This document shows positions 52,423 through 62,903 of a stretch of 64,000 bases of DNA, one piece after another. The translations under genes were made by a program, and so were the position numbers. This DNA comes from Candidatus Gastranaerophilales bacterium (GTDB lineage: Bacteria > Cyanobacteriota > Vampirovibrionia > Gastranaerophilales > Gastranaerophilaceae): NCBI GenBank assembly GCA_017560095.1, contig JAFYOU010000053.1, positions 1 to 64,000 of the forward strand, given 5' to 3'. A model generated the notes under the pieces. The model saw nothing but the letters and a program-made list of their open reading frames with translations, had not been told where the DNA came from and did not search any database. Position 1 is the first letter of the stretch; every line of letters begins with the position of its first letter.

Positions 52423-55400
52423 TGAATTGTAAGTTTTTTATTGATCGACCTAGATTTGCTTTTGTAATTTCAATTGTAATTATTCTTGTTGGTTTAATTG
52501 CATTGAAAAATTTGCCACTTGAAGAATATCCAACAATTACCCCTCCACAAGTTACAGTATCTGCAACATATATGGGGGCAAGTTCTGATGTTATTGAATC
52601 AACTGTAGCGGCTCCCATTGAATCAGCTGTAAACGGGGTTGAAAGAATGCTATATATGACATCAAATTCTAAAGATGGTCAATATAGATTAACAATATAT
52701 TTTGAGGTAGGGTCTGATCCTGATATGAATGTAGTTAACGTTCAAAATAAAGTTTCACTTGTTACCTCTCGCTTGCCTTCCGATGTATCTCGTTATGGCT
52801 TAACAGTTAAACAAAATACAGGTGGCGGTGGATTATTATATTATGGTATTTATTCACCTGATAATTCTGTAAGTTTAGTTGAATTATCAAATTATGCTTC
52901 AATTTATTTGAAAGATGAACTTGCTCGTATATATGGCGTTGCTGAAGTTCAAGTGTTTGGTGGAAAAGATTATTCAATGCGCATTTGGCTTGATAGCGAA
53001 AAGCTTGCTGCGCTTAATGTTTCACCTTCTGAAGTAGCAAATGCAATTAACGCTCAAAATGCGCAAGTTTCAGCTGGGGCTTTGGGCAATCAGCCAATGA
53101 AAAAAATGACCGAAATGGCTTTAACTTTGAGAACACCTGGGCGTTTAAAAACTCCTGAAGAATTTGAAAATATTGTTGTTAAATCTACAACAATGGGTCA
53201 AACAATAAGAGTTAAAGATGTTGCAAGAGTTGAGCTTGCTGGTGAAAACTATGTAACTGACGGAAAAGTAGATAATAAATCCGTTGCAGTTATGTCAGTT
53301 AATCAATTATCTTATGCAAATTCAATTGATGTAGCTAATAAATGTAATAAAAAAATGGAAGAGTTATCAAAAACTTTTCCTGATGGCATAAAATATAGCG
53401 TATTTTATAATGCAACAGATGCCGTAAAAGATTCTTTAAGTGAAGTAATCCATGCAATTGTTGAAGCGATTATTATTGTTTTAATTACAGTTTATTTGTT
53501 TTTAGGAGACGTAAGAGCAAGTATTGTCCCATTTTGTGCAATTCCAGTTTCATTAATTGGTACATTTGCTGCATTTGCTGCATTTGGTTTTTCAATTAAT
53601 ATTTTAACATTGTTTGGACTTGTTCTTGCGGTTGGAACAGTAGTAGATGATGCTATTGTTGTTGTTGAAAATGTCCAAAGGCATATTGAAATGGGTAAAA
53701 AACCAAAGGAAGCTGCTATTGTTTCTATGGAAGAAGTTTCAAGCGCGGTTATTGCAACATCATTGGTATTGATGGCAGTATTTGTTCCTGTTGCATTTAT
53801 TCCAGGTATTTCTGGTAAAATGTATCAACAATTTGCACTGACTATTGCTGTTTCAGTTGGTATTTCAACAATTATGGCATTAACTTTAGCGCCAGCTTTG
53901 TGTGCTATATTTTTGCGAAGCAAAGAAGATATGCCAAAAAGAAGCTATTACGAAAAATATAGACAATTATATAACGACTATTGGTCAGATAAAAAAGATT
54001 TAAAAGGCGTTGAAAAACTTAAAGCTTGGGGTGAATTTCTAGCTTATGGGTGGGATGTTTCTTTAAAGAAATTTGATAGAGCATTTGAGCGCACAAAAGA
54101 CGCTTTTATAAAAGGTACAGAATATTTTGTTGAAATGCCAAAAAGAACAATAATAACCTATGCGGTTATGTTATTGGCATTATTTGGAATGTTTGCATTG
54201 ATTTCAAAAGGTTTTTTACCAGAAGAAGATAAAGGAGCGGTTTTTGCCAGTGTTAAATTTAAAGATGGTACATCTTTAGCTAAAACCAATGAGATAGCTT
54301 CAAAAATGGTTGATGATATTCTAAATTTCCCAGGAGTTGATTCAATCCTTACTCTAAATGGCTTTGATGGTCAAAATACGTCTATTTTCATTATTCAATT
54401 AGATGAATGGAAAACAAGATTAAAACCAAACCCAATAAAATATCTTTTTATGTCGAAAGAAAAGAAAGAAGCTTCAAAAAAGACTATCGACGATATCAAG
54501 GCAAAGGTCTCTTCGCTTTCACCAGAATATCCTAATGCAATAATATATGCATTTGTTCCACCTGCAATTCAAGGTTTATCTATGTATGGTGGGGTAGAAT
54601 ATCAAATGTTAGATAAAGGTTCAAGAACTCCTGAAGAATTGCATAATGAAGCTAAAAAATTAATTCATGAAGTTTCAAGTAATCCAAAATTCGCAAATGC
54701 AAATACTCAATTTAACTCTGCAACACCACAATTAATGATTAATTTTGATTATGAAAAAATTATGGCTCAGGGAATAAATGTTCAAGATGTTTATACAGCT
54801 CTTGCAAGTCAATTTGGCACATATTATGTTAATGACTTTAACCTTCAAGGGCGTGTATTTAGGGTAATGATGTCTGCTGATGAACAATATAGAGAAACAA
54901 TTAATTCTTTGGATAAAATTTATGTAAAAACTGCCAGCGGTAAATCAGCGCCATTATCAACTTTGGTTAAGGTTGAACCTACGGTTGGCCCGTATAACAT
55001 TACAAGATTTAATATGTATAAATCAATTCAAATTGCAGCTAACCCAGCAAAAGGTCAATCTTCTATTGATGCAATTAATGAAATGGAAAAAATTTCAAAA
55101 AATATTCTTCCTAACGACATTGGCTTTGCTTGGTCAGGTACTTCATTACAAGAAATTGAGTCTTCTGGACAAACAATAGCTGTTCTTGCGATGAGTTTAA
55201 CTTTTGTATATTTATTTTTAGTTGCTTTATATGAAAGTTGGATGTTGCCTGTTGGTGTTATGCTAATTGCGCCAATTGCGATGCTGGGTGCTTTGTTATT
55301 CCAATATGTTTGGGGACAATCGCTTGATTTATATGCTGTAATCGGATTGGTTATGTTAATTGGACTTGCTGCAAAACAAGCAATCTTAATTGTTGAATTT

Positions 55401-55718
55401 GCAAAAGTTGAAAGAGAAGAAAATGGTTTATCAATCATGGAAGCTGCCATGAAAGCTGCAAGAACTCGTTTCAGAGCTGTTGTAATGACTTCTTTAGCAT
55501 TTATTTTCGGTATTTTACCGCTGGTTAGAGCAGTTGGTCCTGGATGTTTTTCAAGAAAATCTCTTGGTGTAACTGTATTTGGTGGCATGATTGCTGCTGT
55601 AATTATTGGTACTCTTCTTGTTCCAGCGTTTTATGCAATTATTCAAAAATCAAGAGAAGATTCTTCTAAAAAAGATGTCATAATGAAGATAAAGGGGAAG
55701 AAAATTAATGTTGGATAG
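52422..55718 (+). CDS. RND multidrug efflux pump, HAE1 family (AcrB-like)
   Basis: Proton-driven inner-membrane exporter. Twelve membrane helices flank two large periplasmic loops. The proton relay Asp pair is in [15 protein letters not shown] and the Lys in [15 protein letters not shown]. 1,098 residues is slightly longer than AcrB because of a cytoplasmic insert of about 70 residues in the middle ([18 protein letters not shown] onward). Starts on the last base of the adaptor stop, with AAGGAG inside that gene, and overlaps the outer-membrane gene by 11 bases. Substrates unknown. Confidence 0.95.
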   Translation: MNCKFFIDRPRFAFVISIVIILVGLIALKNLPLEEYPTITPPQVTVSATYMGASSDVIESTVAAPIESAVNGVERMLYMTSNSKDGQYRLTIYFEVGSDPDMNVVNVQNKVSLVTSRLPSDVSRYGLTVKQNTGGGGLLYYGIYSPDNSVSLVELSNYASIYLKDELARIYGVAEVQVFGGKDYSMRIWLDSEKLAALNVSPSEVANAINAQNAQVSAGALGNQPMKKMTEMALTLRTPGRLKTPEEFENIVVKSTTMGQTIRVKDVARVELAGENYVTDGKVDNKSVAVMSVNQLSYANSIDVANKCNKKMEELSKTFPDGIKYSVFYNATDAVKDSLSEVIHAIVEAIIIVLITVYLFLGDVRASIVPFCAIPVSLIGTFAAFAAFGFSINILTLFGLVLAVGTVVDDAIVVVENVQRHIEMGKKPKEAAIVSMEEVSSAVIATSLVLMAVFVPVAFIPGISGKMYQQFALTIAVSVGISTIMALTLAPALCAIFLRSKEDMPKRSYYEKYRQLYNDYWSDKKDLKGVEKLKAWGEFLAYGWDVSLKKFDRAFERTKDAFIKGTEYFVEMPKRTIITYAVMLLALFGMFALISKGFLPEEDKGAVFASVKFKDGTSLAKTNEIASKMVDDILNFPGVDSILTLNGFDGQNTSIFIIQLDEWKTRLKPNPIKYLFMSKEKKEASKKTIDDIKAKVSSLSPEYPNAIIYAFVPPAIQGLSMYGGVEYQMLDKGSRTPEELHNEAKKLIHEVSSNPKFANANTQFNSATPQLMINFDYEKIMAQGINVQDVYTALASQFGTYYVNDFNLQGRVFRVMMSADEQYRETINSLDKIYVKTASGKSAPLSTLVKVEPTVGPYNITRFNMYKSIQIAANPAKGQSSIDAINEMEKISKNILPNDIGFAWSGTSLQEIESSGQTIAVLAMSLTFVYLFLVALYESWMLPVGVMLIAPIAMLGALLFQYVWGQSLDLYAVIGLVMLIGLAAKQAILIVEFAKVEREENGLSIMEAAMKAARTRFRAVVMTSLAFIFGILPLVRAVGPGCFSRKSLGVTVFGGMIAAVIIGTLLVPAFYAIIQKSREDSSKKDVIMKIKGKKINVG

Positions 55719-57246
55719 AATTAAAATATCGCTCATAATTCTTTGTCTTTTAGCTATGACACAGAGTGCATATTGCGAAGATAGTAATAAAGATTTAGAT
55801 ATAGGAAAATCTATATTTAAAAAAGAAAAAAAGGCTAAAAAAATTAAAGTTAAGCCTGAAAAATTAAAAAAACAATACAAGATTAATGAAAAAGTTATTC
55901 AAGAATATTCAATTCCAACAGATATATACATGAATGTTGGACAAATAAGTGATAAAACAGTTAAATTAGAAGGTGGGGTTTCAAAATCAATCGAGCTCAA
56001 TATGGCAGATTGTTTGGAACTTGCACTTATTAATAATCCGAAAATTAAAGCAGCATATGCAAAATCCGAGATGGCTAAATACCAAAAGTGGGAAACTTTG
56101 TCAGGTTATAGTCCGAGACTAGATTTTTCTTCTTCAATTAACCATCAAAAACCCGATCTTTCAATGCTTAGAAATAATATGAAAATTGCTGCTTTTGATA
56201 AATATACCTTGGGTCAAATTGGTATTCGACAATTGGTTTGGGACTTTGGTTATACTCAAAATAAATATACTATTGACAAGATTTCTTATGAAAAATCGAA
56301 AGCTGAAATAGATAAAACTGTAAATGAAGTAGTTTGTGCCGTAAAAGATGCGTATTACAATCTTTTGTATGCATTTAACAAGAAAAAAGTTGCCCAAGAG
56401 ACTCTTGATAATTATACAAAAACATATCATCAAGCAATGGCATTTTACGAAGTGGGTTCAAAAGCAAAAGTAGATGTTTTATTTGCTCAAACTAATATGG
56501 AAGATGCAAAAGCGCAGTTAATTGCAGCGGAAAACAATGTCGATATTGCTTATTCAAAATTAAATAATGCAATTGGTTTACCTTTTGTTGATCCTTATAT
56601 GATTGACACATCACTAAAATATGAACCTGTAGCAGTTACCATGAAAGAAGCTGTTGAAATTGCCAATAATAATCGTCCAGATATAAAAGGCGCTATGTTA
56701 AACGTTGAAGGAGCAAATCAGGCAGTTAAGTTATCGTGGAAAACAATAATGCCTGCTTTAGAAATACAAGCAAATTATGGAAAGGGCGGTATTGAAGATT
56801 GGACTGAGCGTGATTGGTATAATTATGGTGGGTTTTTATCCTTCCCAACAATTAACCCAATTCTTTTAAGAAATCAAGTAAAAGAAGCGAAAGCTGCTTA
56901 TCAGCAAGTTCAATATGAAACAAAAGCTCAAATAAATGATATTTATTATGAAATTCAATCAATTTATACTCGCTTGAAAGATGCGAGAGCGAGAATTCCT
57001 GTTGCTAAAGTGGCTATGGAAAAGGCTGAAGAAAATTATGAATTAACTTCAGGTAGATATAAAGTTGGGTATGGGGATGCAATTGAATTAAAAGATGCTC
57101 AAGTAGCACTTGCTAATGCTAAGCTTGGATATTTCCAAACAATATATGAATATAATTCAGCTCGTGCCAATTTAGAACGTTCAATTGGTCAAACCCTAAA
57201 AGCAGAAAGTTCCGAATTAATTAACAGCTCACAAGAAGATATTTAA
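55708..57246 (+). CDS. TolC-like outer-membrane efflux protein
   Basis: Outer-membrane channel of the tripartite pump. A signal peptide (about 1-23, ending near AYC) is followed by a basic, probably flexible region of 70 residues. Two OEP repeats of coiled-coil and beta strands come next ([21 protein letters not shown], later [19 protein letters not shown]). 512 residues is usual. AAGGGGAAG lies before the ATG within the pump gene. It converges with the MBL gene, stops touching. Confidence 0.9.
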   Translation: MLDRIKISLIILCLLAMTQSAYCEDSNKDLDIGKSIFKKEKKAKKIKVKPEKLKKQYKINEKVIQEYSIPTDIYMNVGQISDKTVKLEGGVSKSIELNMADCLELALINNPKIKAAYAKSEMAKYQKWETLSGYSPRLDFSSSINHQKPDLSMLRNNMKIAAFDKYTLGQIGIRQLVWDFGYTQNKYTIDKISYEKSKAEIDKTVNEVVCAVKDAYYNLLYAFNKKKVAQETLDNYTKTYHQAMAFYEVGSKAKVDVLFAQTNMEDAKAQLIAAENNVDIAYSKLNNAIGLPFVDPYMIDTSLKYEPVAVTMKEAVEIANNNRPDIKGAMLNVEGANQAVKLSWKTIMPALEIQANYGKGGIEDWTERDWYNYGGFLSFPTINPILLRNQVKEAKAAYQQVQYETKAQINDIYYEIQSIYTRLKDARARIPVAKVAMEKAEENYELTSGRYKVGYGDAIELKDAQVALANAKLGYFQTIYEYNSARANLERSIGQTLKAESSELINSSQEDI

Positions 57247-57882
57247 TTAATAATTTGAGCCGAAATATGGATTGTATTTTTTTTCATATTCTATTGTTGT
57301 TTTATCGCCATGCCCTGGGTAAACTGTAATGTTTTCATCGAGGGTGAAGAGCTTGTTTTTGATGCTTTCTCCAATTTCTTCCATAGAACCACCCCATAGA
57401 TCGCATCTTCCAATTGATCCTTGGAATAATGTGTCGCCTGAGAATAAAATATCGTTGATTAAGTAGCAAACGCCACCTTTTGAATGCCCTTTGGTGTGAA
57501 TTATTTTTATTTCATTTTCGCCTAAGGTAAAATTATGGCTATTTTCGCTTAAAAGTGCATCAACACAAGGTATTTTTACATCTTCGATTTCTGCCATTTG
57601 ACATTGCATTGGCATATTTTCCAATAAAATCATATCGTCTTTATGGACAAAAATTTGTACTTGGGGAAATATTTCTTTAGCCTCAGAAAGACAGTATATG
57701 TGGTCAAAGTGTCCATGGGTGATTAATATATATTTTAAATTTATTTTTTCTTTTTTAATTATTTCTTTTATTTCATCAATTGAACAAGTGCAATCTATTA
57801 TTGCACCTTCTTTTGAGCATTCATCATAAACAAGATATGTTATAGCGCCATAAATTCCGTTGGGAAACGTTTTAATCTTCAT
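57247..57882 (-). CDS. MBL-fold metallohydrolase (glyoxalase II-like)
   Basis: Metallo-beta-lactamase fold with the zinc motif THGHFDH, then GHSKGGVCY, SGDTLF and the late PGHGD. 211 residues without the long C-terminal substrate domain of true glyoxalase II, so the substrate may be a different thioester or hydroperoxide. AAAAGGA precedes the ATG. It lies 12 bases after a small gene on the same strand. Confidence 0.85.
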   Translation of the reverse strand: MKIKTFPNGIYGAITYLVYDECSKEGAIIDCTCSIDEIKEIIKKEKINLKYILITHGHFDHIYCLSEAKEIFPQVQIFVHKDDMILLENMPMQCQMAEIEDVKIPCVDALLSENSHNFTLGENEIKIIHTKGHSKGGVCYLINDILFSGDTLFQGSIGRCDLWGGSMEEIGESIKNKLFTLDENITVYPGHGDKTTIEYEKKYNPYFGSNY

Positions 57883-57894
57883 TTATTTTCCTTT

Positions 57895-58116
57895 TTATTT
57901 TTTAATATATTTGGATTTTATCATATAAATCCAATTTTTAATTAAATTTAAAGGACTTAAATCCTGATAAATTTCATAAATAATGGCGCGCATTTTTTTA
58001 TCCGAAACATCAAAATGTCTTTGAAGTTCTTTAATGTACTTGTTTATATATTCTTTTACTCTCGTTTTTTTGTATGTATCTTCAAGAGTTTTGTTTTTAT
58101 TAAAGAAAATTTCCAT
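57895..58116 (-). CDS. Small hypothetical protein (73 aa)
   Basis: Unknown. Basic and helical (TRVKEYINKYIKELQRHFDV, then DKKMRAIIYEIYQDLS). A weak ribosome site (AAAAGTGG) lies before the ATG and the MBL gene starts 12 bases after the stop, so co-transcription is likely. The opposite strand has no competing gene. Confidence 0.55.
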   Translation of the reverse strand: MEIFFNKNKTLEDTYKKTRVKEYINKYIKELQRHFDVSDKKMRAIIYEIYQDLSPLNLIKNWIYMIKSKYIKK

Positions 58117-58228
58117 AATACACCACTTTTAAATAAATTTTAAAAAATTTTTTTTTATATTTCATTAGGATTTTGCATAATATTGGTTAATATACACAAG
58201 TTTATATATTGTGTTAGAATTATTATCA

Positions 58229-59143
58229 ATGGGAGAAGTAAAATTAAAAATTAATATTTTTATTATAATTTTAGGGTTGTTTTTGGGAATAATTTCGACC
58301 CAAAAATCCTATGCCATTAGAATTGGTTTAACAGAAGGGGTTAAAAAGACATATATTGGTAGTTCGCAAAATGCTAGTTTTAGAGATGCTAATACTGGAA
58401 AACTTCTTTTTGTTTCTCGTTCATTCTTCCCATATTCAATAAAAGTTTATAATGATAATTCAATAGCAATTAAAATTAAAGGAAGATATTACGATTGCGC
58501 AACGAATGCAATTTTTATTGAGAATCCTGATAAAAAAGGTTTTTTGGCGACAAAGCGAAAATGGTATCGTGGTGATATTATAATTTACAATATTCAAAAT
58601 AGTTTAACGGTTGTTAATTCTCTTCCTTTGGAAGAATATCTTTTGGGTGTAGTCCCATCAGAAATGCCTTCGAAATGGAATATTGAAGCGCACAAAGCTC
58701 AAGCAATTGCTGCGCGAAGTTATGCTTTGGCAAATTTAAATAAGCGTGGTTCAAAAGGTTATGATTTAAAAGATACCCCACAAGATCAAGCATACGGTGG
58801 CGCAAGTTCCGAAACTCCTCAAACAACTAGAGCAGTTTTATCAACACGTGGTGAAGTTTTAACTTATGATAATAAAATAATTCCAGCTTATTATCATGCT
58901 TCTGCGGGCGGAAAAACGCTTAGCGCAGGTCAAGTCTGGAATCATGACTTGCCTTACATTCAATCTGTTAACAGCTATGATTGGGGAACAAGAAAGAGTG
59001 GTCATGGGGTAGGAATGAGTCAACATGGGGCAAATAACCTTGCTAATAAAGGCTTTAGTGCTCGTGAAATATTGAGTTATTTTTATAAAGATATTAGATT
59101 TTCAAGATTAAAAACAAAAGAAAATAAAGAAAATCCATTGTAA
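58229..59143 (+). CDS. SpoIID/LytB-domain protein, shortened
   Basis: Related to SpoIID, a peptidoglycan lytic transglycosylase. A signal peptide (about 1-29, ending in KSYA) and the core LPLEEYLLGVVPSEMPSKW, HKAQAIAARSYALANL and DQAYGG, YYHASAGG segments are intact. After PYIQSVNSYD it jumps straight to the end motif GHGVGMSQHGA, so the middle segment of about 90 residues usual in SpoIID is missing. GTG 58211 is open, but ATG 58229 is preferred; TAGAAT lies eight bases before it. A non-spore-forming organism could use it in wall remodelling at division. Confidence 0.82.
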   Translation: MGEVKLKINIFIIILGLFLGIISTQKSYAIRIGLTEGVKKTYIGSSQNASFRDANTGKLLFVSRSFFPYSIKVYNDNSIAIKIKGRYYDCATNAIFIENPDKKGFLATKRKWYRGDIIIYNIQNSLTVVNSLPLEEYLLGVVPSEMPSKWNIEAHKAQAIAARSYALANLNKRGSKGYDLKDTPQDQAYGGASSETPQTTRAVLSTRGEVLTYDNKIIPAYYHASAGGKTLSAGQVWNHDLPYIQSVNSYDWGTRKSGHGVGMSQHGANNLANKGFSAREILSYFYKDIRFSRLKTKENKENPL

Positions 59144-59148
59144 AACAC

Positions 59149-59176
59149 TTGCAAAAGCCTTTTAAATATGTATAAT
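59149..59176 (+). promoter_or_regulatory. HU gene promoter
   Basis: TTGCAA, a 16-base spacer and TATAAT, 30 bases before the HU start. Confidence 0.6.
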
Positions 59177-59206
59177 AAAGGGGTGTTATTTAAAAGGAGT
59201 TGTAAA

Positions 59207-59479
59207 ATGAACAAAGAAGAATTAGTAAAAGCAGTTGCAGCGGTTGCTAAGTTATCTCAAAAAGATACAGCTGAAATCATTGGCGCTACTATCGAAACAA
59301 TCCAAAAAACAGTTGCTAAAAAACAAAAAGTAACTTTAGTTGGTTTCGGTACATTTGAAGCTAGAAAAAGAGCTGCTCGTGTAGGTCGCAACCCACAAAC
59401 TGGCAAAGAAATCAAAATTGCAGCAAAAACTGTTCCAGCATTTTCAGCTGGTAAAAAATTCAAAGAATTAGTAAAATAG
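59207..59479 (+). CDS. hup: DNA-binding protein HU
   Basis: Histone-like dimer that bends DNA. The 90-residue protein has the HU pattern: MNKEELVKAVA, VTLVGFGTFEARKRAAR, GRNPQTGKEIKI, and VPAFSAGKKFKELV. An upstream ATG at 59168 is in frame but falls in the promoter; AAAAGGAG before ATG 59207 decides the start. A strong promoter precedes and a terminator follows, so it is a single-gene unit. Confidence 0.96.
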   Translation: MNKEELVKAVAAVAKLSQKDTAEIIGATIETIQKTVAKKQKVTLVGFGTFEARKRAARVGRNPQTGKEIKIAAKTVPAFSAGKKFKELVK

Positions 59480-59497
59480 TTCTTTAAATTAGAAATT

Positions 59498-59525
59498 AAA
59501 ACCCTTGCTTTGTTGCAAGGGTTTT
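59498..59525 (+). terminator. Terminator of the HU gene
   Basis: Perfect 11-base arms AAAACCCTTGC/GCAAGGGTTTT around TTTGTT with T-run. Confidence 0.88.
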
Positions 59526-59530
59526 TTATT

Positions 59531-59620
59531 AAAAAAATGGGCGCAAGTTGCACCCAAAGTCATGTTTTTGGTTTATTAAAGTTATAGAAATATAATTTCC
59601 TATATTCTTATAAATTAATT
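59531..59620 (-). ncRNA. Candidate small RNA on the - strand between HU and yajQ
   Basis: A promoter with perfect TTGACA (59655-59650), a 17-base spacer and TACTAT (59632-59627) points leftward. About 90 bases further a terminator (TGGGTGCA-ACT-TGCGCCCA, then T7) ends the unit. No coding frame with a ribosome site lies between. It would give an RNA of about 90 bases, antisense to nothing annotated. Family unknown. Confidence 0.5.
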
Positions 59621-59626
59621 TGTTAC

Positions 59627-59655
59627 ATAGTAACTTTAAATTAATATTATGTCAA
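59627..59655 (-). promoter_or_regulatory. Consensus promoter for candidate small RNA
   Basis: TTGACA-N17-TACTAT on the - strand; the strongest promoter match in the window with no gene downstream except the candidate RNA. Confidence 0.5.
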
Positions 59656-59700
59656 ATATCTTATTTTATGGTATATTTATGTATGAAATAGGAGGATGTT

Positions 59701-60201
59701 ATGGCAAAAGATGCTAGTTTTGATATTGTGTCGGAGTTTGATAAGCAAGAGTTGGTTAACGCAATTGACCAAGTGAAAAGAGAATTAACTACAAGGTTTG
59801 ATTTAAAAGATTCAAATTCAACAATCGAACTTGTTGAAGATAAAACAATTAATATTACAACAAATGATGAAATGAAAATGAGAAATATATATGACATTCT
59901 TCAGTCAAAATTGGTTAAAAGAAATTTGAGTCTTAAGATTTTAGATCCGCAAAAAGTTGAAAATGCGCTTGGTGGAAATGTTAAACAAGAAATCAAACTT
60001 AAAAAAGGTTTATCAACAGAACTGGCTAAAAAAATTGTTGCTATGATTAAAGATACTAAATTAAAAGTTCAAGCTTCTATTCAAGGCGACAGTGTTAGAG
60101 TGACTGGTAAATCTCGTGATGATTTACAAGATGTAATTAAAGCTGTTAAAGCCAAAGAAGCTGAAATTGATGCGCCATTGCAATTTACAAATTATCGCTA
60201 G
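59701..60201 (+). CDS. yajQ: YajQ-family nucleotide-binding protein
   Basis: 166 residues with the whole family pattern: ASFDIVSEFDKQELVNAIDQ, the DLKDSNSTIEL centre, and the end PLQFTNYR. YajQ proteins bind cyclic di-GMP or other nucleotides, reported in a few species; in this genome a diguanylate cyclase is at 28829-30208. AGGAGG lies six bases before the ATG. The GT2 gene follows after 24 bases. Confidence 0.92.
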   Translation: MAKDASFDIVSEFDKQELVNAIDQVKRELTTRFDLKDSNSTIELVEDKTINITTNDEMKMRNIYDILQSKLVKRNLSLKILDPQKVENALGGNVKQEIKLKKGLSTELAKKIVAMIKDTKLKVQASIQGDSVRVTGKSRDDLQDVIKAVKAKEAEIDAPLQFTNYR

Positions 60202-60225
60202 TGTTTAAGGGTTGATTTCAAAAAA

Positions 60226-61536
60226 ATGAAAGAACGAATATTACTTTTAATTATAATTACTTTTTTGATTGCTTTTTTGATAGTTTTCCAAAATTATTTT
60301 AATACAATGTGGGCAATTATTTTTCTTGTTGGATTTATGACTCTTTATTCATTTTACATGTGGGGAGTTAATAAATATAGAAAAAGAAAATTAAAGAAGA
60401 ATCCTCCAATTGTTAATTATGATTTTCGTCCTTTTGTATCAATTTTAATTCCTTGCCATAATGAACATGAAGTAATTGAAAAAACTGCGCAAAATATATT
60501 AAATATAGATTATTCTGATTTTGAAATAATTTTAATTGATGACAGAAGTACTGATAACACAGCTCAAATTATTAAAGATTTAGAACAAAAACACGATAAA
60601 ATAACTGCTTTAATTAGGGATAAAAATGCAGTTGCAGGAAAATCAGCTGTTTTAAATGATGCATTTAAAATTGCAAAAGGTGAGGCGATTCTTGTTTTTG
60701 ATGCTGACGCTAAAGTTGAACCTGATTTTCTTAATTTAATGATTCCAAAGCTAGAACCAGCAGATGTTGGAGCTGTTCAAGCGCAAAAAATTATTATTAA
60801 TGCTAAACAAAATTTTTTAACTCAATGTCAATTTAATGAGTATATTTTAGATTCGCATTTACAAATTGGAAGAGATGCTGTTCGAGGCGCTGTTGAATTA
60901 AGAGGAAATGGTGAATTAATTAAGCGCCAGGCAATAGTTAGCATTAATGGTTGGAATGAAGAAACTATTGTTGATGACCTCGATATGTCTACAAGATTGC
61001 ATATCAAAGGTTGGGATATTCGTTTTTGTCCCGAAGCACGTGTTTATGAAGAAGGCGTTATTACATTTGGCGCTTTGATTAAGCAAAGAAGAAGATGGGT
61101 TGAAGGTTCAATTAGACGATATTTGGAATATGCCGGTCAAGTTTTTACATCTGAAGACATGTCGCTTCGTGTTGGTTTTGATTTAATTGCATATATATCT
61201 GAATTTTTGCTTCCATTTTGGTTAATAGCTGAAATTTTTATTCAAGCATTCCACTATATTAAAGGTGATTCAAATGGAATTTTAACGTCAGCAATTTTAA
61301 TTGTTACAACTGCGTTTTTCTTTGCAGGAAGTTTTGTTTATGGGCTTAGAAAATATGCAAATTTAGATTTTAAAAATGCTCTTTGGCAAGCAATTATTAC
61401 TTCAATTTATTTTTTAACTATTTGGTTTCCGATAGCAATGTTTATTATTTTTAAAATTGTGTTTACCAAAAAGACAATGGATTGGGGCAAAACTCAACAT
61501 GGTGTTGCAATGCTTGTTTCTGAGGTAAGTTTATAA
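60226..61536 (+). CDS. Membrane GT2 glycosyltransferase, processive type
   Basis: Two N-terminal membrane helices lead to a GT2 catalytic domain: VSILIPCHNEHEVIEKT, LIDDRSTDN, DADAKVEPDF, the acceptor-acid region VDDLDMSTRL, and QRRRWVEGS. Three or four membrane helices close it. This plan is shared by cellulose, poly-N-acetylglucosamine and hyaluronan-type synthases; the sugar is unknown. The stop codon overlaps the murC start by one base, so it belongs to the wall-synthesis operon. Confidence 0.88.
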   Translation: MKERILLLIIITFLIAFLIVFQNYFNTMWAIIFLVGFMTLYSFYMWGVNKYRKRKLKKNPPIVNYDFRPFVSILIPCHNEHEVIEKTAQNILNIDYSDFEIILIDDRSTDNTAQIIKDLEQKHDKITALIRDKNAVAGKSAVLNDAFKIAKGEAILVFDADAKVEPDFLNLMIPKLEPADVGAVQAQKIIINAKQNFLTQCQFNEYILDSHLQIGRDAVRGAVELRGNGELIKRQAIVSINGWNEETIVDDLDMSTRLHIKGWDIRFCPEARVYEEGVITFGALIKQRRRWVEGSIRRYLEYAGQVFTSEDMSLRVGFDLIAYISEFLLPFWLIAEIFIQAFHYIKGDSNGILTSAILIVTTAFFFAGSFVYGLRKYANLDFKNALWQAIITSIYFLTIWFPIAMFIIFKIVFTKKTMDWGKTQHGVAMLVSEVSL

Positions 61537-62903
61537 TGTCTGATTTTCATTTTATTGCAATTGGTGGCGTAGGACAAAGTGCGCTGGCTAAAATTCTTTT
61601 ATGTCTTGGATATAATGTTTCGGGTTCCGATATTCAAGAAAGTAAATATACAAAACTTGTTTCTAGTTTGGGCGCAAAAGTCTATATTGGGCACAGTGAA
61701 GGAAATATTAATGGATGTCCTAAAGTAGTTGTTTCTTCTGCGATTAAAGAAGATAATCCAGAGATAATAAAAGCTCGTGAATTGGGTTTAGAAATAATGC
61801 ATCGAAGTGATTGTTTGAAATTTATTTCTGAACAATTTGGCGAATTTATTGGTTTGGCTGGAACTCATGGAAAAACTACAACGTCGGGGCTTTTAAGCTT
61901 TGTTTTAGAAATGATGGATGTAAAACCTAGCTATGCAATTGGTGGAATTATTCCAAAATTAAATATTAATGCTTCTGCTCACAAAGATTCAAAATATTTT
62001 ATTGCAGAATTAGATGAATCCGATGGAACTATTCAAAAATATAGTCCAACTCGTTTGGTAATTAATAATCTTGAAGCAGATCATCTTGATTATTATAAAA
62101 ATGGCCTGGACGATATTATTTTAACTTTTGAAAAATTAATTGATAAAATGAAATCTGATTCTAAAATATTTATAAATATTGATGATTTAGGTTGTAATAA
62201 ATTTTTAGCACAGACAAAATTTAAAAATTTTGTTACGTATGCAATTAATGAAAATGCTGATTATCAAGCAAGGAATATCATTTTCGATGAATTAAACTCT
62301 TCTTTTGATGTATATAAAAAAGAAGAATTTTTAGGAAAAGTTAGCCTTATAATTCCAGGAAAACACAATGTTTATAATGCATTAGCTATAGTATGCGTTT
62401 TAGATGATTTGGGTTTTAAGTTTAGTGAATATGCTCAGCATTTAACTGAATTTTCTGGGATGGGTAGAAGATTTCAGCTTGTGGCTGATATAAATAATAT
62501 AAAAATAATCGATGATTACGCACATCATCCAAATGAAATTAAATCAACTTTATCAGCTATTAAAGATATAAAAAGAAGAAAAATAGCTATTTTTCAACCG
62601 CATAGATACACAAGATTAAAAGGTTTGTGGAATGAATTTTTAGAAAGTTTTGATGTTGTTGATGAATTGTATGTTGTTGAAACATTTAATGCTGGCGATA
62701 AATTTGATGAAGACTATAATTCTAAAAATTTTGTGCAAGAAATTGTAAATAAAGGTATTAATGCTAAATATATAAGTGGCACAATTCCTGAGGCAGGTTT
62801 AAAGATAGCCACATATTTAAAAAGCGGGGATATAGTATTAACGCTTGGCGCAGGAGATATAACTAAAATTGGAGAAATAATAAGTGGTTTGTTCGCAGCT
62901 TGA
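61536..62903 (+). CDS. murC: UDP-N-acetylmuramate--L-alanine ligase
   Basis: Adds L-Ala to UDP-MurNAc, the first amino-acid step of peptidoglycan. N-terminal nucleotide domain (HFIAIGGVGQSALAKIL), ATP P-loop GTHGKTTTSG (near residue 110), then IDDYAHHPNEIKSTL and FQPHRYTRLK in the C-terminal domain. 455 residues is normal. It overlaps the GT2 gene by one base and murB by 20 bases. Confidence 0.95.
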   Translation: MSDFHFIAIGGVGQSALAKILLCLGYNVSGSDIQESKYTKLVSSLGAKVYIGHSEGNINGCPKVVVSSAIKEDNPEIIKARELGLEIMHRSDCLKFISEQFGEFIGLAGTHGKTTTSGLLSFVLEMMDVKPSYAIGGIIPKLNINASAHKDSKYFIAELDESDGTIQKYSPTRLVINNLEADHLDYYKNGLDDIILTFEKLIDKMKSDSKIFINIDDLGCNKFLAQTKFKNFVTYAINENADYQARNIIFDELNSSFDVYKKEEFLGKVSLIIPGKHNVYNALAIVCVLDDLGFKFSEYAQHLTEFSGMGRRFQLVADINNIKIIDDYAHHPNEIKSTLSAIKDIKRRKIAIFQPHRYTRLKGLWNEFLESFDVVDELYVVETFNAGDKFDEDYNSKNFVQEIVNKGINAKYISGTIPEAGLKIATYLKSGDIVLTLGAGDITKIGEIISGLFAA

